Source of the DNA: Flavobacteriales bacterium
GTDB taxonomy: Bacteria; Bacteroidota; Bacteroidia; Flavobacteriales_F; PHOS-HE28
DNA length: 64,000 bases
Direction: 5' to 3'
Assembly (NCBI GenBank): GCA_016710685.1
Contig: JADJVC010000001.1
Span: 1 to 64,000, forward strand
Every line of letters starts with the position of its first letter. Position 1 is the first letter of the stretch. Below the pieces are notes generated by a model, which saw nothing but the letters and a program-made list of their open reading frames with translations, was not told the DNA's origin and did no database searches. Positions 52,546 through 61,645 of the stretch are shown here, one piece after another. The position numbers and the translations under genes are program-made.

Positions 52546-52869
52546 TCATGAAGAACGTTGCCGAGGATGAGTGGCCAATTTGGCCACCATGGCCTGTGTG
52601 AGACTTGATGCCTCGGGGCCGAATGCGTTCACCAAGACCCCTTTTACGTTGTGCTTTTTGGAGCTGATGGCATAGACGATGCTTTCATCGCTGGGGTTGG
52701 ATTCGCCTTCAAAGCGATGGAATTCATCTATGGTGAAATCGTCTGGATGCAGGGAAGTGTTGCTTCCGTTGCACACCACGCATTCTTCGCGTAGCGTGAG
52801 TTCATCGGAATAGCCGCGCGCCTGTAAGTCGTTTACGGCTTCAGAAAGGGTATCGTAGTTGCGGGACAT
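52546..52869 (-). CDS. Small conserved protein, unknown function
   Basis: A 107-residue cytosolic protein, MSRNYDTLSEAVNDLQARGY then ECVVCNGSNTSLHPDDFTID and RFEGESNPSDESIVYAISSK. Such small proteins are often mislabelled phosphoribosylpyrophosphate synthetase in Bacteroidota; there is no PRPP motif. Start ATG 52869. It ends one base after the YceI stop (convergent). Confidence 0.6.
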   Translation of the reverse strand: MSRNYDTLSEAVNDLQARGYSDELTLREECVVCNGSNTSLHPDDFTIDEFHRFEGESNPSDESIVYAISSKKHNVKGVLVNAFGPEASSLTQAMVAKLATHPRQRSS

Positions 52870-52920
52870 GGTTTTGTTGAGACAAACTGCATTGGCTTTT
52901 GTTCGCATCACCCGAAAATG

Positions 52921-52946
52921 AAAAAGCGGACCAAGGCCCGCTTTTT
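52921..52946 (-). terminator. Intrinsic terminator after the SPFH/NfeD operon
   Basis: On the - strand AAAAAGCGG and CCGCTTTTT pair around a GCCTTGGT loop, with a T run at the end, 26 bases after the SPFH stop. Confidence 0.85.
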
Positions 52947-52971
52947 CTAAGGTGTAGGTGTGGATGATCGG

Positions 52972-53967
52972 CTATTTTCCAGATCCGCCCGCGACCAGCA
53001 TGTCCTTGATGCCGCCCAAGCTGCTTAGCACGCCTGTAGCTTCGTAAGGCATGTAGATCACTTTGTTGTCCTTGCCGGAAGTCATTTCCTGTAGGGTGTC
53101 GAGGTAGCGCATTGCGATGAGGTAGTTGGCTGGATCGGCATTGGCACCCTTAATGGCATCGGTGACCAAACGGATTGCTTCTGCTTCACCTTGTGCACGG
53201 CGGATACGGGCCTGTGCATCGCCCTCGGCCTCGAGGATCTGGGCCTGCTTCTGACCGTCGGCCTCGTTGATCTGCTTCTGTTGAACGGCCTCGGCCTGCA
53301 AGATCACGGCGCGCTTGGTGCCCTCAGCATCGATGATCTGTGCCCGTTTGTCGCGTTCCGCACGCATCTGCTTCTCCATGGCCTCCCGGATGTCGCGCGG
53401 CGGGTTGATGTCCTGCAATTCCACGCGGTTCACCTTAACTCCCCATTTGTTGCTGGCCTCGTCCAAAATGTTCCGAAGCTTCGCATTGATCGTGTCGCGG
53501 CTGGTGAGGCACTCGTCCAGGTCCAGTTCACCGATCACGTTACGCAGCGTTGTCTGGGTAAGCTTCTCGATAGCCTGTGGCAGGTTCTCGATCTCATACA
53601 CGGCCTTTACGGGGTACATGATCTGGAAGTAGAGCAACGCATTGATCTCCGTGCCAACGTTGTCCTTGGTGATCACGTTCTGCTTCGGGAAGTCATACAC
53701 CGTTTCACGCAAGTCGATGCGCTCCTTCTTGATGAATTGGACGTACTTGTTGCCATCAGGCAGTTCGCGCGAGAACCGGAAGATGATCTCTCGCGGCTTG
53801 TCGAACACGGGGATAATGACGTTGAAGCCGGCAGTGAGCGTTTCGCGGTACTTGCCGAAGCGTTCGATGATCATGGCTTCGCTTTGCTGAACGATGCGTA
53901 CGCCCTTGGCCACCATAAAGATGACGAAGAATGCAATTAGGAGGAGAATGATAGTTCCGGGGCCCAT
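52972..53967 (-). CDS. SPFH/stomatin-like membrane scaffold protein
   Basis: A 331-residue SPFH (band 7) protein. N-terminal anchor (IILLLIAFFVIFMVAKGVRI), then the SPFH domain (VVQQSEAMIIERFGKYRETL-like, FPKQNVITKDNVGTEINALL, YFQIMYPVKAVYEIENLPQA), a coiled coil rich in Glu/Ala/Gln (RAVILQAEAVQQKQINEADG, EGDAQARIRRAQGEAEAIRL). It is paired with NfeD, as in QmcA/YqfA-type membrane microdomain systems. It is four bases after nfeD. Confidence 0.93.
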   Translation of the reverse strand: MGPGTIILLLIAFFVIFMVAKGVRIVQQSEAMIIERFGKYRETLTAGFNVIIPVFDKPREIIFRFSRELPDGNKYVQFIKKERIDLRETVYDFPKQNVITKDNVGTEINALLYFQIMYPVKAVYEIENLPQAIEKLTQTTLRNVIGELDLDECLTSRDTINAKLRNILDEASNKWGVKVNRVELQDINPPRDIREAMEKQMRAERDKRAQIIDAEGTKRAVILQAEAVQQKQINEADGQKQAQILEAEGDAQARIRRAQGEAEAIRLVTDAIKGANADPANYLIAMRYLDTLQEMTSGKDNKVIYMPYEATGVLSSLGGIKDMLVAGGSGK

Positions 53968-53970
53968 GGC

Positions 53971-54423
53971 TTAAGTTGTGGTTTGTGGTTTTATGATCAG
54001 TGTGTTGCTCTCTACGCGCACCACCTCAATGGTGTCGCCAATGCGGAGTGGTTGGTCGGAAATGGATTCTGCGCGCCAATCGTCGCCCCCCACGAGCACC
54101 CGACCTAAGCGAAGGCCGGGATCGAAGTCCTGGCTTACCCGGCCACGCATGCCTGCCAACGCATCAGCATTGGTGCGCACGTGGTCTTTCTGCCAGAAGC
54201 GCTTCATCAGTATGGGGCGCACCGTGAAGAAGGCGATAAGCGAGAAAGCGGAGAATACAAGTAGTTGGCCCGCCGGTCCGAAGCCGAGGCTTGCGGTGAT
54301 GCTTGCGGCAATGCAGCCTATGCCGAGGCAGAACAGAAAGAAGCCCGGAAGGAAGATCTCCGCGATCATCATCAGCAGGGCCAAACCCGCCCACCAGTGC
54401 CATTGGAAAAAGTCCATGTCCAT
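53971..54423 (-). CDS. NfeD-like membrane protein
   Basis: A 150-residue protein with membrane helices (WAGLALLMMIAEIFLPGFFL, GCIAASITASLGFG, LLVFSAFSLIAFFTVRPIL) and a C-terminal OB-fold (MRGRVSQDFDPGLRLGRVLV, SISDQPLRIGDTIEVVRVES). NfeD short forms partner with stomatin-like proteins in membrane quality control. It is first in the two-gene operon, and divergent from the polysaccharide locus at 54543 (119 bases). Confidence 0.92.
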   Translation of the reverse strand: MDMDFFQWHWWAGLALLMMIAEIFLPGFFLFCLGIGCIAASITASLGFGPAGQLLVFSAFSLIAFFTVRPILMKRFWQKDHVRTNADALAGMRGRVSQDFDPGLRLGRVLVGGDDWRAESISDQPLRIGDTIEVVRVESNTLIIKPQTTT

Positions 54424-54542
54424 TTGTGTTGGATGCGAAGATAGCCCGAACCTTCCGGTGCCTAGCGCGGGAACCGGATGAACGGCGCGGGGCCGGTATG
54501 GTCGTGCTGCCCGGATGCCTAGGCTGCCTACTTTCGCCGCTC

Positions 54543-56360
54543 ATGGCCGGAAAGATCAAAGGCTTCCTGGGTTCGCCCCAAGGGCGCGACAGCCTGTTAA
54601 CCACCATTACGGAAGGGCTTTCCATGCTCGGCATGGTGTTGACCTACCGCTTGGCTGCGCAGGTGAGCAAGCAGGATCTGGACCTTTATGTGATCGTCCG
54701 CCGGACTGTTTCCTTCGTATTTCCTGTGCTGATCTTGGGTGCGATGGTGGGACTTACGCGCTTTGTGGCCATGAGCCGCGAACCCGCCCAACAGCGTGGC
54801 TACCTGCGTGGTGCGCTTACGTGGGTGCTGCCGTTGAGCGCATTGATGATCGCCGTGGGCTTACTGTTCGCAAACCCGCTGGCCTGGACCCTCTTCGGGT
54901 CCGAGGCCAGCGCTAACCTGGTGCCGCCGCTTGCTGTAATGATCACAGGCATTGCACTGCATGGCGTTGCTTATGGATACCTGCGCGGCAAGAAGGCCAT
55001 GGTGGCCGCCAACGCCGTGCAATTGTCGGTCCTCGCGCTGGCGCCCTGCGCCGCCTTTCTATTGTGGACCGACATGGGCACCGTGCTCTGGGCCACCGGC
55101 ATTGCATGGGTGGCCGTGCCGTTGATCTCCTTGGTGCCCGCGCTATTGGCCCCGGATCAGAACAAAATGCGGCGCGAACGCAGCGAACTCTTGCGTTACG
55201 GGCTGCCTAGGGTGCCGGGTGACATCGCCCTTGGCGCGCTGTTGACCGTGCCCGGCTATGTGGCGCTGCGCACGCATGGCTTGGACGTTAGCGGCGAAGT
55301 GGGCTTCGGTGCAACATTGCTCAACCTCGCCGCTGCGGCTTTTTCCCCGGTGGCGTTGCTGCTGTTGCCCGCTGCCTCTGCGCGCTTGGCCGCAGGCGAC
55401 CATGCCGGGCTGGAAAAGAACATCGCACGGATGACGTGGATGATACTGGCCGCTTCCATCGCACTTACCGTCGGCTTTGAACTCCTTTCCGAACCGTTGT
55501 TGCGGATCTACTTGGGCCCTTCCGGCGCGGCTTACCTGCCCATGGCGCGCATCATCTTCATCGGCGCGCTGCCCTTCGCGTTCTTCAACGGCATGCGCAG
55601 CGTGCTGGACGCATATTTCCACACTCCGCGCAACGGCGTGAATTTGATGGTGGCTTTCGGCCTGCTTTTGTTGGGTAGCGCTTTCCACCTTGCTGTTGCC
55701 ACGCCGTGGTACACCATGGGCGTGGTGCTGGTGATCGCCATGTTCTGGTTAGGCATCGCAACATGGCGCGACGTGCGCTACGTGCGCAGCGAGTTGCGCC
55801 GCTTGGCCGTGCGCGGGGCGGAAGAATTGCGTTTGGTCGTTGTGATCCCGGACAAAGCCGACGGCATCACGTTCACCGCTTCCAAGGCACAGGCGCGATC
55901 ATTCGCCCTGCGCGGCTGCGAAGTGTCGCTGTTTCACCTGGAAAGCCGCAATTCGATCACCAAGTTGTTCACCTCGCGAAGGGCGTTCAAGAAGCTCTTG
56001 CGCGAACAACGGCCGGATGTAGTCCATGTCCATTTCGGTTCCGTGGCCGCACTGTTCAGCGTGTTGGTAAGCTCTGTGCCGGTGGTGATCACCTTTATGG
56101 GCGACGACCTGGACCGCCGCGGCATAGCCGGTGCGGCACGACGTAAAATGGGCGGATTGTTCAGCCAGCTGGCCGCCTTTTTCGCCGCAGGTATCATTTG
56201 TTCCGATGAAAGCGTGCGCGAGCATTTGTGGTGGCGCCAAAGTGAGGCTGTTGTGTTGCCGCTGGGGCCGGAAGGTACCGGAATGGCGGGGGAGACGCTT
56301 GGGTATTTACGGGAGGTGGGGTTGCACCGGAGGGTTGATGAAGCTTCATTAAGTGAATGA
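54543..56360 (+). CDS. MOP-superfamily flippase fused to a half GT4 glycosyltransferase
   Basis: A 605-residue protein. Residues 1-425 are a Wzx-like polysaccharide flippase with about 12-14 helices (LTYRLAAQVSKQDLDLYVIV, VGLTRFVAMSREPAQQRGYL, GYLRGKKAMVAANAVQL, FFNGMRSVLDAYFHTPRNGV). Residues 427 onward match the N-terminal Rossmann half of the GT4 enzyme encoded at 60641: LRLVVVIPDKADG, RPDVVHVHFGSVAALFSVLV, VPVVITFMGDDLDRR and GIICSDESVREHLWW align closely with it. The nucleotide-sugar-binding C-terminal half is missing, so the domain cannot be a complete transferase. It is first in a rightward locus. Start ATG 54543 (MAGKIKGFLG). Confidence 0.88.
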   Translation: MAGKIKGFLGSPQGRDSLLTTITEGLSMLGMVLTYRLAAQVSKQDLDLYVIVRRTVSFVFPVLILGAMVGLTRFVAMSREPAQQRGYLRGALTWVLPLSALMIAVGLLFANPLAWTLFGSEASANLVPPLAVMITGIALHGVAYGYLRGKKAMVAANAVQLSVLALAPCAAFLLWTDMGTVLWATGIAWVAVPLISLVPALLAPDQNKMRRERSELLRYGLPRVPGDIALGALLTVPGYVALRTHGLDVSGEVGFGATLLNLAAAAFSPVALLLLPAASARLAAGDHAGLEKNIARMTWMILAASIALTVGFELLSEPLLRIYLGPSGAAYLPMARIIFIGALPFAFFNGMRSVLDAYFHTPRNGVNLMVAFGLLLLGSAFHLAVATPWYTMGVVLVIAMFWLGIATWRDVRYVRSELRRLAVRGAEELRLVVVIPDKADGITFTASKAQARSFALRGCEVSLFHLESRNSITKLFTSRRAFKKLLREQRPDVVHVHFGSVAALFSVLVSSVPVVITFMGDDLDRRGIAGAARRKMGGLFSQLAAFFAAGIICSDESVREHLWWRQSEAVVLPLGPEGTGMAGETLGYLREVGLHRRVDEASLSE

Positions 56361-56430
56361 ACAGTCCGCGTTTCTTCAGCCGTTCTTGGTACCACATGAT
56401 TCCGTGGACGCTGATCCTTGTCAAGCTGTG

Positions 56431-58128
56431 ATGGCGCAATCTCTTGTGTTGACTAAGGCCCGCTGGGGCCATCTGACCACCTTCATGGCGGAGGGGCTGG
56501 TGTTGGTGGCCACTGTGCTCGTCTATAAGCTCGCAGCCGTCCACCTTGGCGACCAGGGCTTTGAGACCTACACCATAGTACGCCGCACGACTTCTTTCCT
56601 GCAAACCATTGCCATGTGCGGCATGGCCGTAGCGATCGTGCGCTATGTGGCCATGGCGGCGACCAAGGAACGTCAGGTGGGTCTGCTGCGTGTGGCACTG
56701 AAGAGGTTGTCGCTGATCTCGCTCGGGATGATGGCGGTGGCGGCGCTTATGCCAGGTCCGTTATCCACAGCTTTCTTTGGCTCTTCCGACCACGTCTCGT
56801 TGATCCTGCCGATAGCGCTTTTGGCCTCAGGCCTGCTCTTCCATACACTGGCCCATGGCTACCTGCGGGGCAATGGAATGGCCACGCGCTCCAATATGTT
56901 GCAGGCCGTGAACATGGCAGTAGTGCCCAATGGCGCTATGCTTTGGTCCGGTGGGCTGGAACATGTGCTGTGGGCAACCGGAATACTCTGGGTCTGCATC
57001 AGTGGCATGGTGCTCCTTCGATCGATATTGGCTGCCTCGTCCCTGCATGATCCGGAAGATGCGGCGCGCATGGTCCGCTTCGGTACGTTGCGATTGCCTG
57101 GCGATGTGGTTTTCGCCTCCTTATTATCCCTCCCGGTGTTCTTGGTGAACCATGTGGAAGGGATTTCCACGGGAGCCAGCCTTGCGTTCGCTATTACCCT
57201 GGTCAATGTGGCCGGTGCTGCTTATTCACCGTTGAGCTTGATCCTGCTGCCTTCCGTGGCATCCATGTTGGCACGTAAGCAATGGAGGTCGCTGAGGCGG
57301 CAGATCATACGCGTTTCGGGCTTCGTTCTTGGCTCCGGCGCGGTGATGGTGCTGCTCTTTGAAGCCGTGGCCACGCCCTTGCTGCGCGCCTATCTCGGGC
57401 CGGTGGGGGAGCAGATGGTACCCATGTGCCGTGTGGTTTTCCTCGGCGCAGGCATGTACGGTGTCTATGTGTCTTTGCGCAGTGTCCTCGATGCTTACCA
57501 CAATTCGCCGCGCAATACGTTTAATCTCTTTTGGGCCTTTGTGGTATTGGTCCTGGTGGGCCTGATCTATACGTGGGTAACGCCTGTCTGGTGGTTGGCT
57601 GCAATGCTGGTACTGGCCCCGATGGTGGTGCTGGCGCTGCTCACCTTGCGCGACATCCGCTGGGTGGTGATGGACTTAAGTGCCAAAAAGGACGAGGGCG
57701 CTTTCGTGGTGGTCTTGGAACCGGTGGCCGAAACGGTTGCTGCTTCTGAAGGTATGGGGCCGGTGAATAAGTGGATGAAGTTGCCAGTGCGTGCCGGCGG
57801 TGGAATTTCCGGGGCGTTCGCGCGTGCATTCGCCTTGCGCAAGGAGGAGCGACGAAGCCATCCCGAATTCATCGTGGTTCGCGAAGATGCCGCTTCCGCC
57901 GTGCTGTACGCCGTTATGTTGCGTGCCCCGTTGGTGCTCATTGCTGGCGCTACTCCTTGCCGGTGGGAACGGTTGGCAGCGCTGGTCGCCTTGCGCGTGA
58001 TCTCCCCCAACGTTGCAACGATGGAGCGCCTTCAGGGATGGGCAACCAGTATCCGACAAAGCGACCAATTGTATGAAAAGGTGATATTGTCGCTCCTTTT
58101 GGAAGTAGACCTTACCGAAACTAAATGA
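56431..58128 (+). CDS. Second flippase with degenerate GT-like C-terminal domain
   Basis: A paralog of the previous protein: LVYKLAAVHLGDQGFETYTI, AIVRYVAMAATKERQVGLLR, HGYLRGNGMATRSN and YVSLRSVLDAYHNSPRNTFN parallel it segment by segment. Its tail of about 140 residues (HPEFIVVREDAASAVLYAVM, LRAPLVLIAGATPCRWERLA, ISPNVATMERL) has the outline of the same Rossmann half but has lost the HVHFG and TFxGxDL loops. I start at ATG 56431 (MAQSLVLTKA), where alignment with the paralog begins, not at a GTG overlapping the previous stop. 565 residues. Confidence 0.85.
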   Translation: MAQSLVLTKARWGHLTTFMAEGLVLVATVLVYKLAAVHLGDQGFETYTIVRRTTSFLQTIAMCGMAVAIVRYVAMAATKERQVGLLRVALKRLSLISLGMMAVAALMPGPLSTAFFGSSDHVSLILPIALLASGLLFHTLAHGYLRGNGMATRSNMLQAVNMAVVPNGAMLWSGGLEHVLWATGILWVCISGMVLLRSILAASSLHDPEDAARMVRFGTLRLPGDVVFASLLSLPVFLVNHVEGISTGASLAFAITLVNVAGAAYSPLSLILLPSVASMLARKQWRSLRRQIIRVSGFVLGSGAVMVLLFEAVATPLLRAYLGPVGEQMVPMCRVVFLGAGMYGVYVSLRSVLDAYHNSPRNTFNLFWAFVVLVLVGLIYTWVTPVWWLAAMLVLAPMVVLALLTLRDIRWVVMDLSAKKDEGAFVVVLEPVAETVAASEGMGPVNKWMKLPVRAGGGISGAFARAFALRKEERRSHPEFIVVREDAASAVLYAVMLRAPLVLIAGATPCRWERLAALVALRVISPNVATMERLQGWATSIRQSDQLYEKVILSLLLEVDLTETK

Positions 58129-59570
58129 TCAGCTACCTCATCCTCATCGCGATAACGGCCTCTCTGGCTTGGGCCACCGTGCGGGTCGTGAAGCGCACCG
58201 GGCAATGGACGTTCGCCGTGGGCATGGCCGTACTCTATGCCTGGACCTTTCTTGGTGCTTGGTTCTTCATTGGGGACGCCCTCTCCGGCTATCAAGGCTA
58301 TCGCATAGGGCTGAACTATTACTACCTGATGGAAAAGATGTTCCCATTTGAACTGGACCCGAACTACCACATCGCCTTACTGGGTTATTCCGCATATGCC
58401 GCACTTGTGATGGGAGGTGTTTGGGTCATGGTGCGGCGGATCCACCCCGTGAAGACCAGGACGTTCCCGGCGCGAACGGTCGATCATCGCGCCTTCTTCC
58501 TTGTTGCGCTGGTGGCCGCTTTAGGCAGCTTTGCCATTATCCGCCCCGTGATCATGGATGCCGTTGCAGCGAAGCTCTCCATCTACCAGTATACCCGCCA
58601 TGCGGAATATACAGGGGCCAGCATACATGGCCTGTGCAATGAACTGGTCTGCCTTGCCCTGCTTTTGGGTTGGGTCATTCACCTCACCGGCCGAAATGCC
58701 CGCTTCTTCACAGCGGTTGGACAACGATGGGCCGGTTGGGCCTACCCAGCGGCCCTGCTCGTCTTTTCATTCTATCTGATGCTCCTTGGCAATCGGCACG
58801 AATTGTTCATGGCGTTGATCTTGGGCAGTTTGGTCTTTTTTGCCAATGCAGGGATTCCGCGAGGGCGGCAGTTCAGTCTATATCTGGCGGTGGTGCTTGT
58901 GCCTTTGATGGTAACCGGCAAGGTGCGCAACCTCACATGGCAGGAAATGAGCGTCTTGGATCTCGAAGGGAATCAGCAGATCCCTCCTTTTACACTGCCG
59001 ATCATCCAGCATGTGCCCCGGCAACCCAAGGGTATTCTTCCGGCATTAGGTGAGCGTGTCATCTCGAACGAATTCTTTTGCGCGCACTTTTCGCTCTATG
59101 GCATCCTGCGAAAGGACGTGCGTCCCGAACCGTTCATCAGTGCGCAATACATCGCTGCGTCCATGGTGCCGCGCCTGTTGCAAGAGAAGCGCCCACCTAC
59201 CGCCTACGACTATTATGCCGAGCAGGCCCGGCTGATGCCCGACCAAGGTTACACCATCCATCAGGCTGCGGGTTGGTACATTAATGGAGGGTGGGGCGGA
59301 TTAGCGATCGGAGCTCTGCTGCTGGGCCTGTTCTGGGGATGGCTCATGCGCTTACGGGCTGTGCCGCCGTCACTCCCTTTGGTATGGCATGTGTTTGCCA
59401 TCATGGGTACGAGTTGTCTAGTGGCGTTCATGCCGATCCTCATCCGCGACGGACCGGAGATCGTGAAAGCATTGGTGTTCGAGGGCTTCGCAATGCCGAT
59501 CGGTATCGTGCTCCTGGCCGTTTTCATGGGCCGCAAGCGTACACGACGGAAACTGCCTGTTGCCGCATGA
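58125..59570 (+). CDS. Wzy-like polysaccharide polymerase (polytopic)
   Basis: A 481-residue membrane protein with about ten helices (MISYLILIAITASLAWATVR, AFFLVALVAALGSFAIIRPV, LALLLGWVIHLTGR, ALLVFSFYLMLLGNRHELFM, GLAIGALLLGLFWGWLMRLR). It has a large loop with AYDYYAEQARLMPDQGYTIH and MSVLDLEGNQ, as in oligosaccharide-repeat polymerases. No signature is strict enough to prove it. It overlaps the preceding gene by four bases (ATGA) and the following GT2 gene likewise. Confidence 0.65.
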   Translation: MISYLILIAITASLAWATVRVVKRTGQWTFAVGMAVLYAWTFLGAWFFIGDALSGYQGYRIGLNYYYLMEKMFPFELDPNYHIALLGYSAYAALVMGGVWVMVRRIHPVKTRTFPARTVDHRAFFLVALVAALGSFAIIRPVIMDAVAAKLSIYQYTRHAEYTGASIHGLCNELVCLALLLGWVIHLTGRNARFFTAVGQRWAGWAYPAALLVFSFYLMLLGNRHELFMALILGSLVFFANAGIPRGRQFSLYLAVVLVPLMVTGKVRNLTWQEMSVLDLEGNQQIPPFTLPIIQHVPRQPKGILPALGERVISNEFFCAHFSLYGILRKDVRPEPFISAQYIAASMVPRLLQEKRPPTAYDYYAEQARLMPDQGYTIHQAAGWYINGGWGGLAIGALLLGLFWGWLMRLRAVPPSLPLVWHVFAIMGTSCLVAFMPILIRDGPEIVKALVFEGFAMPIGIVLLAVFMGRKRTRRKLPVAA

Positions 59571-60598
59571 GCCATCGGGTCAGCATCGTCATACCATGCC
59601 GCAATGAGGCGGACCATGTCGAGCATGCCGTACGTGATGCACTGGCACAGGAACGACGGGACTTTGACATAGAGGTGCTCGTGGCCGTGGGTCCAAGCCA
59701 TGATACCACCCATGCCATCGTGGAACGGATCGTTGCAGAAAACCCGGAAGTGATCCTGGTGGAGAATCCCGCAGGTGTGGTGCCTCATGGATTGAATGCG
59801 GCCATCCGCCTCTCCACGGGCAAGTTTATCGTGCGGATGGATGCCCATTCCCGCTATCCGGCTGATTATGCCGCCACGCTCACTGAAGCCTTGGACCGCC
59901 TGCAAGCCGACAATACCGGCGGTGTATGGGAAACTTTGCCCGCCAATGGAAGCGACAGGGCTTGGGCGATCGCTCAGGTCCTGAGCAGTGCGCTCGGCGT
60001 GGGCAATGCGATGTTCCGGCTCGGGGTGGAAGGTGAGCGCGAAGTAGACACCGTCCCCTACGGATGTTTCCGCCGCGAGCTCTTCGACCGCATAGGCTTT
60101 TTCGATGAGGAACTGGTACGGAACCAGGATGATGAGCACAATGGGCGCATTATCAAGGCGGGCGGGCGCATCATGCTGTTGCCGCAGGTACGGATCCAAT
60201 ACTACGGCCGTGATCGGATCTCGAAACTCTGGCGCATGTACCGGGAGTACGGCCTGTTCAAGCCTTTGGTGAACATCAAGCTTGGCGCACCCGCCACGGC
60301 CCGGCAATTCGCTCCGCCACTGTTCGTACTCGCCTTGTTCGGCCTCCCGGTGCTGGCATTGGCCGTTCCATTCCTCAGCATATCCTGGGCGGCGATGGTC
60401 GCGGCTTATGTGCTCGTGGTGATCATCGTCTCGTTCAGGATCGCTTTGGCCGCTTCACGCATGTCCGCCTTCCTTTGGCTGGTGTTGGCCTTCCTTACGG
60501 TGCATGTGGCTTACGGCGTGGGATACCTGCAAGGCATCGTGCGCTTCATGGTCCTCCGCCGCCGGGTGCGGCCGACGGACATTGGTACCAACCGATAG
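59567..60598 (+). CDS. GT2 family glycosyltransferase, membrane-anchored
   Basis: A 343-residue glycosyltransferase: VSIVIPCRNEADHVEHAVRD, EVLVAVGPSHDTTHAIVER, KFIVRMDAHSRYPADY (DxD-like metal motif as MDAH), VPYGCFRRELFDRIGFFDEE and ELVRNQDDEHNGRIIKAGGR (the ED-like acceptor motif). Three C-terminal helices (PLFVLALFGLPVLALAVPFL, MVAAYVLVVIIVS, FLWLVLAFLTVHVAYGVGY) anchor it. It resembles succinoglycan-type ExoA/ExoO enzymes. Start ATG 59567 overlaps the previous stop. Confidence 0.9.
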   Translation: MSHRVSIVIPCRNEADHVEHAVRDALAQERRDFDIEVLVAVGPSHDTTHAIVERIVAENPEVILVENPAGVVPHGLNAAIRLSTGKFIVRMDAHSRYPADYAATLTEALDRLQADNTGGVWETLPANGSDRAWAIAQVLSSALGVGNAMFRLGVEGEREVDTVPYGCFRRELFDRIGFFDEELVRNQDDEHNGRIIKAGGRIMLLPQVRIQYYGRDRISKLWRMYREYGLFKPLVNIKLGAPATARQFAPPLFVLALFGLPVLALAVPFLSISWAAMVAAYVLVVIIVSFRIALAASRMSAFLWLVLAFLTVHVAYGVGYLQGIVRFMVLRRRVRPTDIGTNR

Positions 60599-60640
60599 TG
60601 CGGATTTGGTGGCAAGGGGGAGGCGCGCCATCTTCGCCGT

Positions 60641-61645
60641 ATGGTTGAAGCTGTAGAAGACAAGCCGTTGCGAATTATGGTGGTGATCCCCGGCAGGCCG
60701 GAGGAGCGCACCATGGTCTTCTCCCGTCGCCAAGCGCGTGCTCTGGCGGAAATGCACAACGCCTTGGTCGAGGTCTACTTTCTTGAAAGCCGTACCTCGC
60801 CCATCGCAATGCTCAAGGAACTGAGGAGGATGAAGGAAACCATACGCCGCTTCAAGCCGGAAGTGGTACATGCACATTACGGTACGGTGACAGCGTTGCT
60901 ATCGGTGTTGGTGAGCCCCGTGCCGGTGGTCATCACTTTCCACGGAAGCGACCTGAACCACACACCGCATGACGGATTTTTTCGCGACCTGCTCGGGCGG
61001 CTCATGTCGCAATCAGCAGCGCTTGGGGCAACTGGTATCATCTGCGTGAGCGAGCAATTGCGCGACCGGCTCTGGTGGAAGCGCAAGCGGGTGCGGATAC
61101 TGCCCATGGGTGTGGAATTACGGCGCTATATACCGGTTCCACGCGACGAGGCGAGGCGGCGGTTAGGCTGGTCCGCCCGCCCGCAGGTGGTGATCTTCAA
61201 TGCCACTGCCCCCGCCCGCAAACGCTTGGACATCGCGCAACAAGTAGAGCATAAGCTGCAAGCCGAAGGCGTGTCCATGGAACTTGAACTGTTGCAAGGC
61301 GGCATCACGCAGGAGGAAATGCCGGTCCTCCTCAGCGCCGCCGATGCCTTGCTGATGTGCAGCAACAGTGAAGGCAGTCCGACGATGGTGAAGGAGGCCA
61401 TGGCGTGTGACCTGCCCGTGGTGACAAACGATGTCGGGGATGTGAAGGACCGGCTGGCAGGAGTATCCCCGGGTGCGGTCGTGTCGCAGGATCCGACCGA
61501 ACTGTCAAAAGCACTCCGTTCCGTCTTGCTGGAAGCGCGTCGGTCCAACGGCCGCGCCATGGCTGTTCGGAATAAGGCCGACGCCGAATCGCTCGATGCC
61601 CTGACATTCGAACTGTTACTATCCTGTGCCCGTGGTAATGGGTAA
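60641..61645 (+). CDS. GT4 family glycosyltransferase
   Basis: A 334-residue GT-B enzyme. N-half: LRIMVVIPGRPEERTMVFSR, KPEVVHAHYGTVTALLSVLV, PVPVVITFHGSDLNH and GIICVSEQLRDRLWWKR; C-half: VELRRYIPVPRDEARRRLGW, MELELLQGGITQEEMPVLLS and LMCSNSEGSPTMVKEAMACD, the GT4 donor site (E-x7-E like). The N-half is a close homolog of the C-terminal domain of the flippase at 54543. It probably adds a sugar to a lipid-linked intermediate. Confidence 0.92.
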   Translation: MVEAVEDKPLRIMVVIPGRPEERTMVFSRRQARALAEMHNALVEVYFLESRTSPIAMLKELRRMKETIRRFKPEVVHAHYGTVTALLSVLVSPVPVVITFHGSDLNHTPHDGFFRDLLGRLMSQSAALGATGIICVSEQLRDRLWWKRKRVRILPMGVELRRYIPVPRDEARRRLGWSARPQVVIFNATAPARKRLDIAQQVEHKLQAEGVSMELELLQGGITQEEMPVLLSAADALLMCSNSEGSPTMVKEAMACDLPVVTNDVGDVKDRLAGVSPGAVVSQDPTELSKALRSVLLEARRSNGRAMAVRNKADAESLDALTFELLLSCARGNG

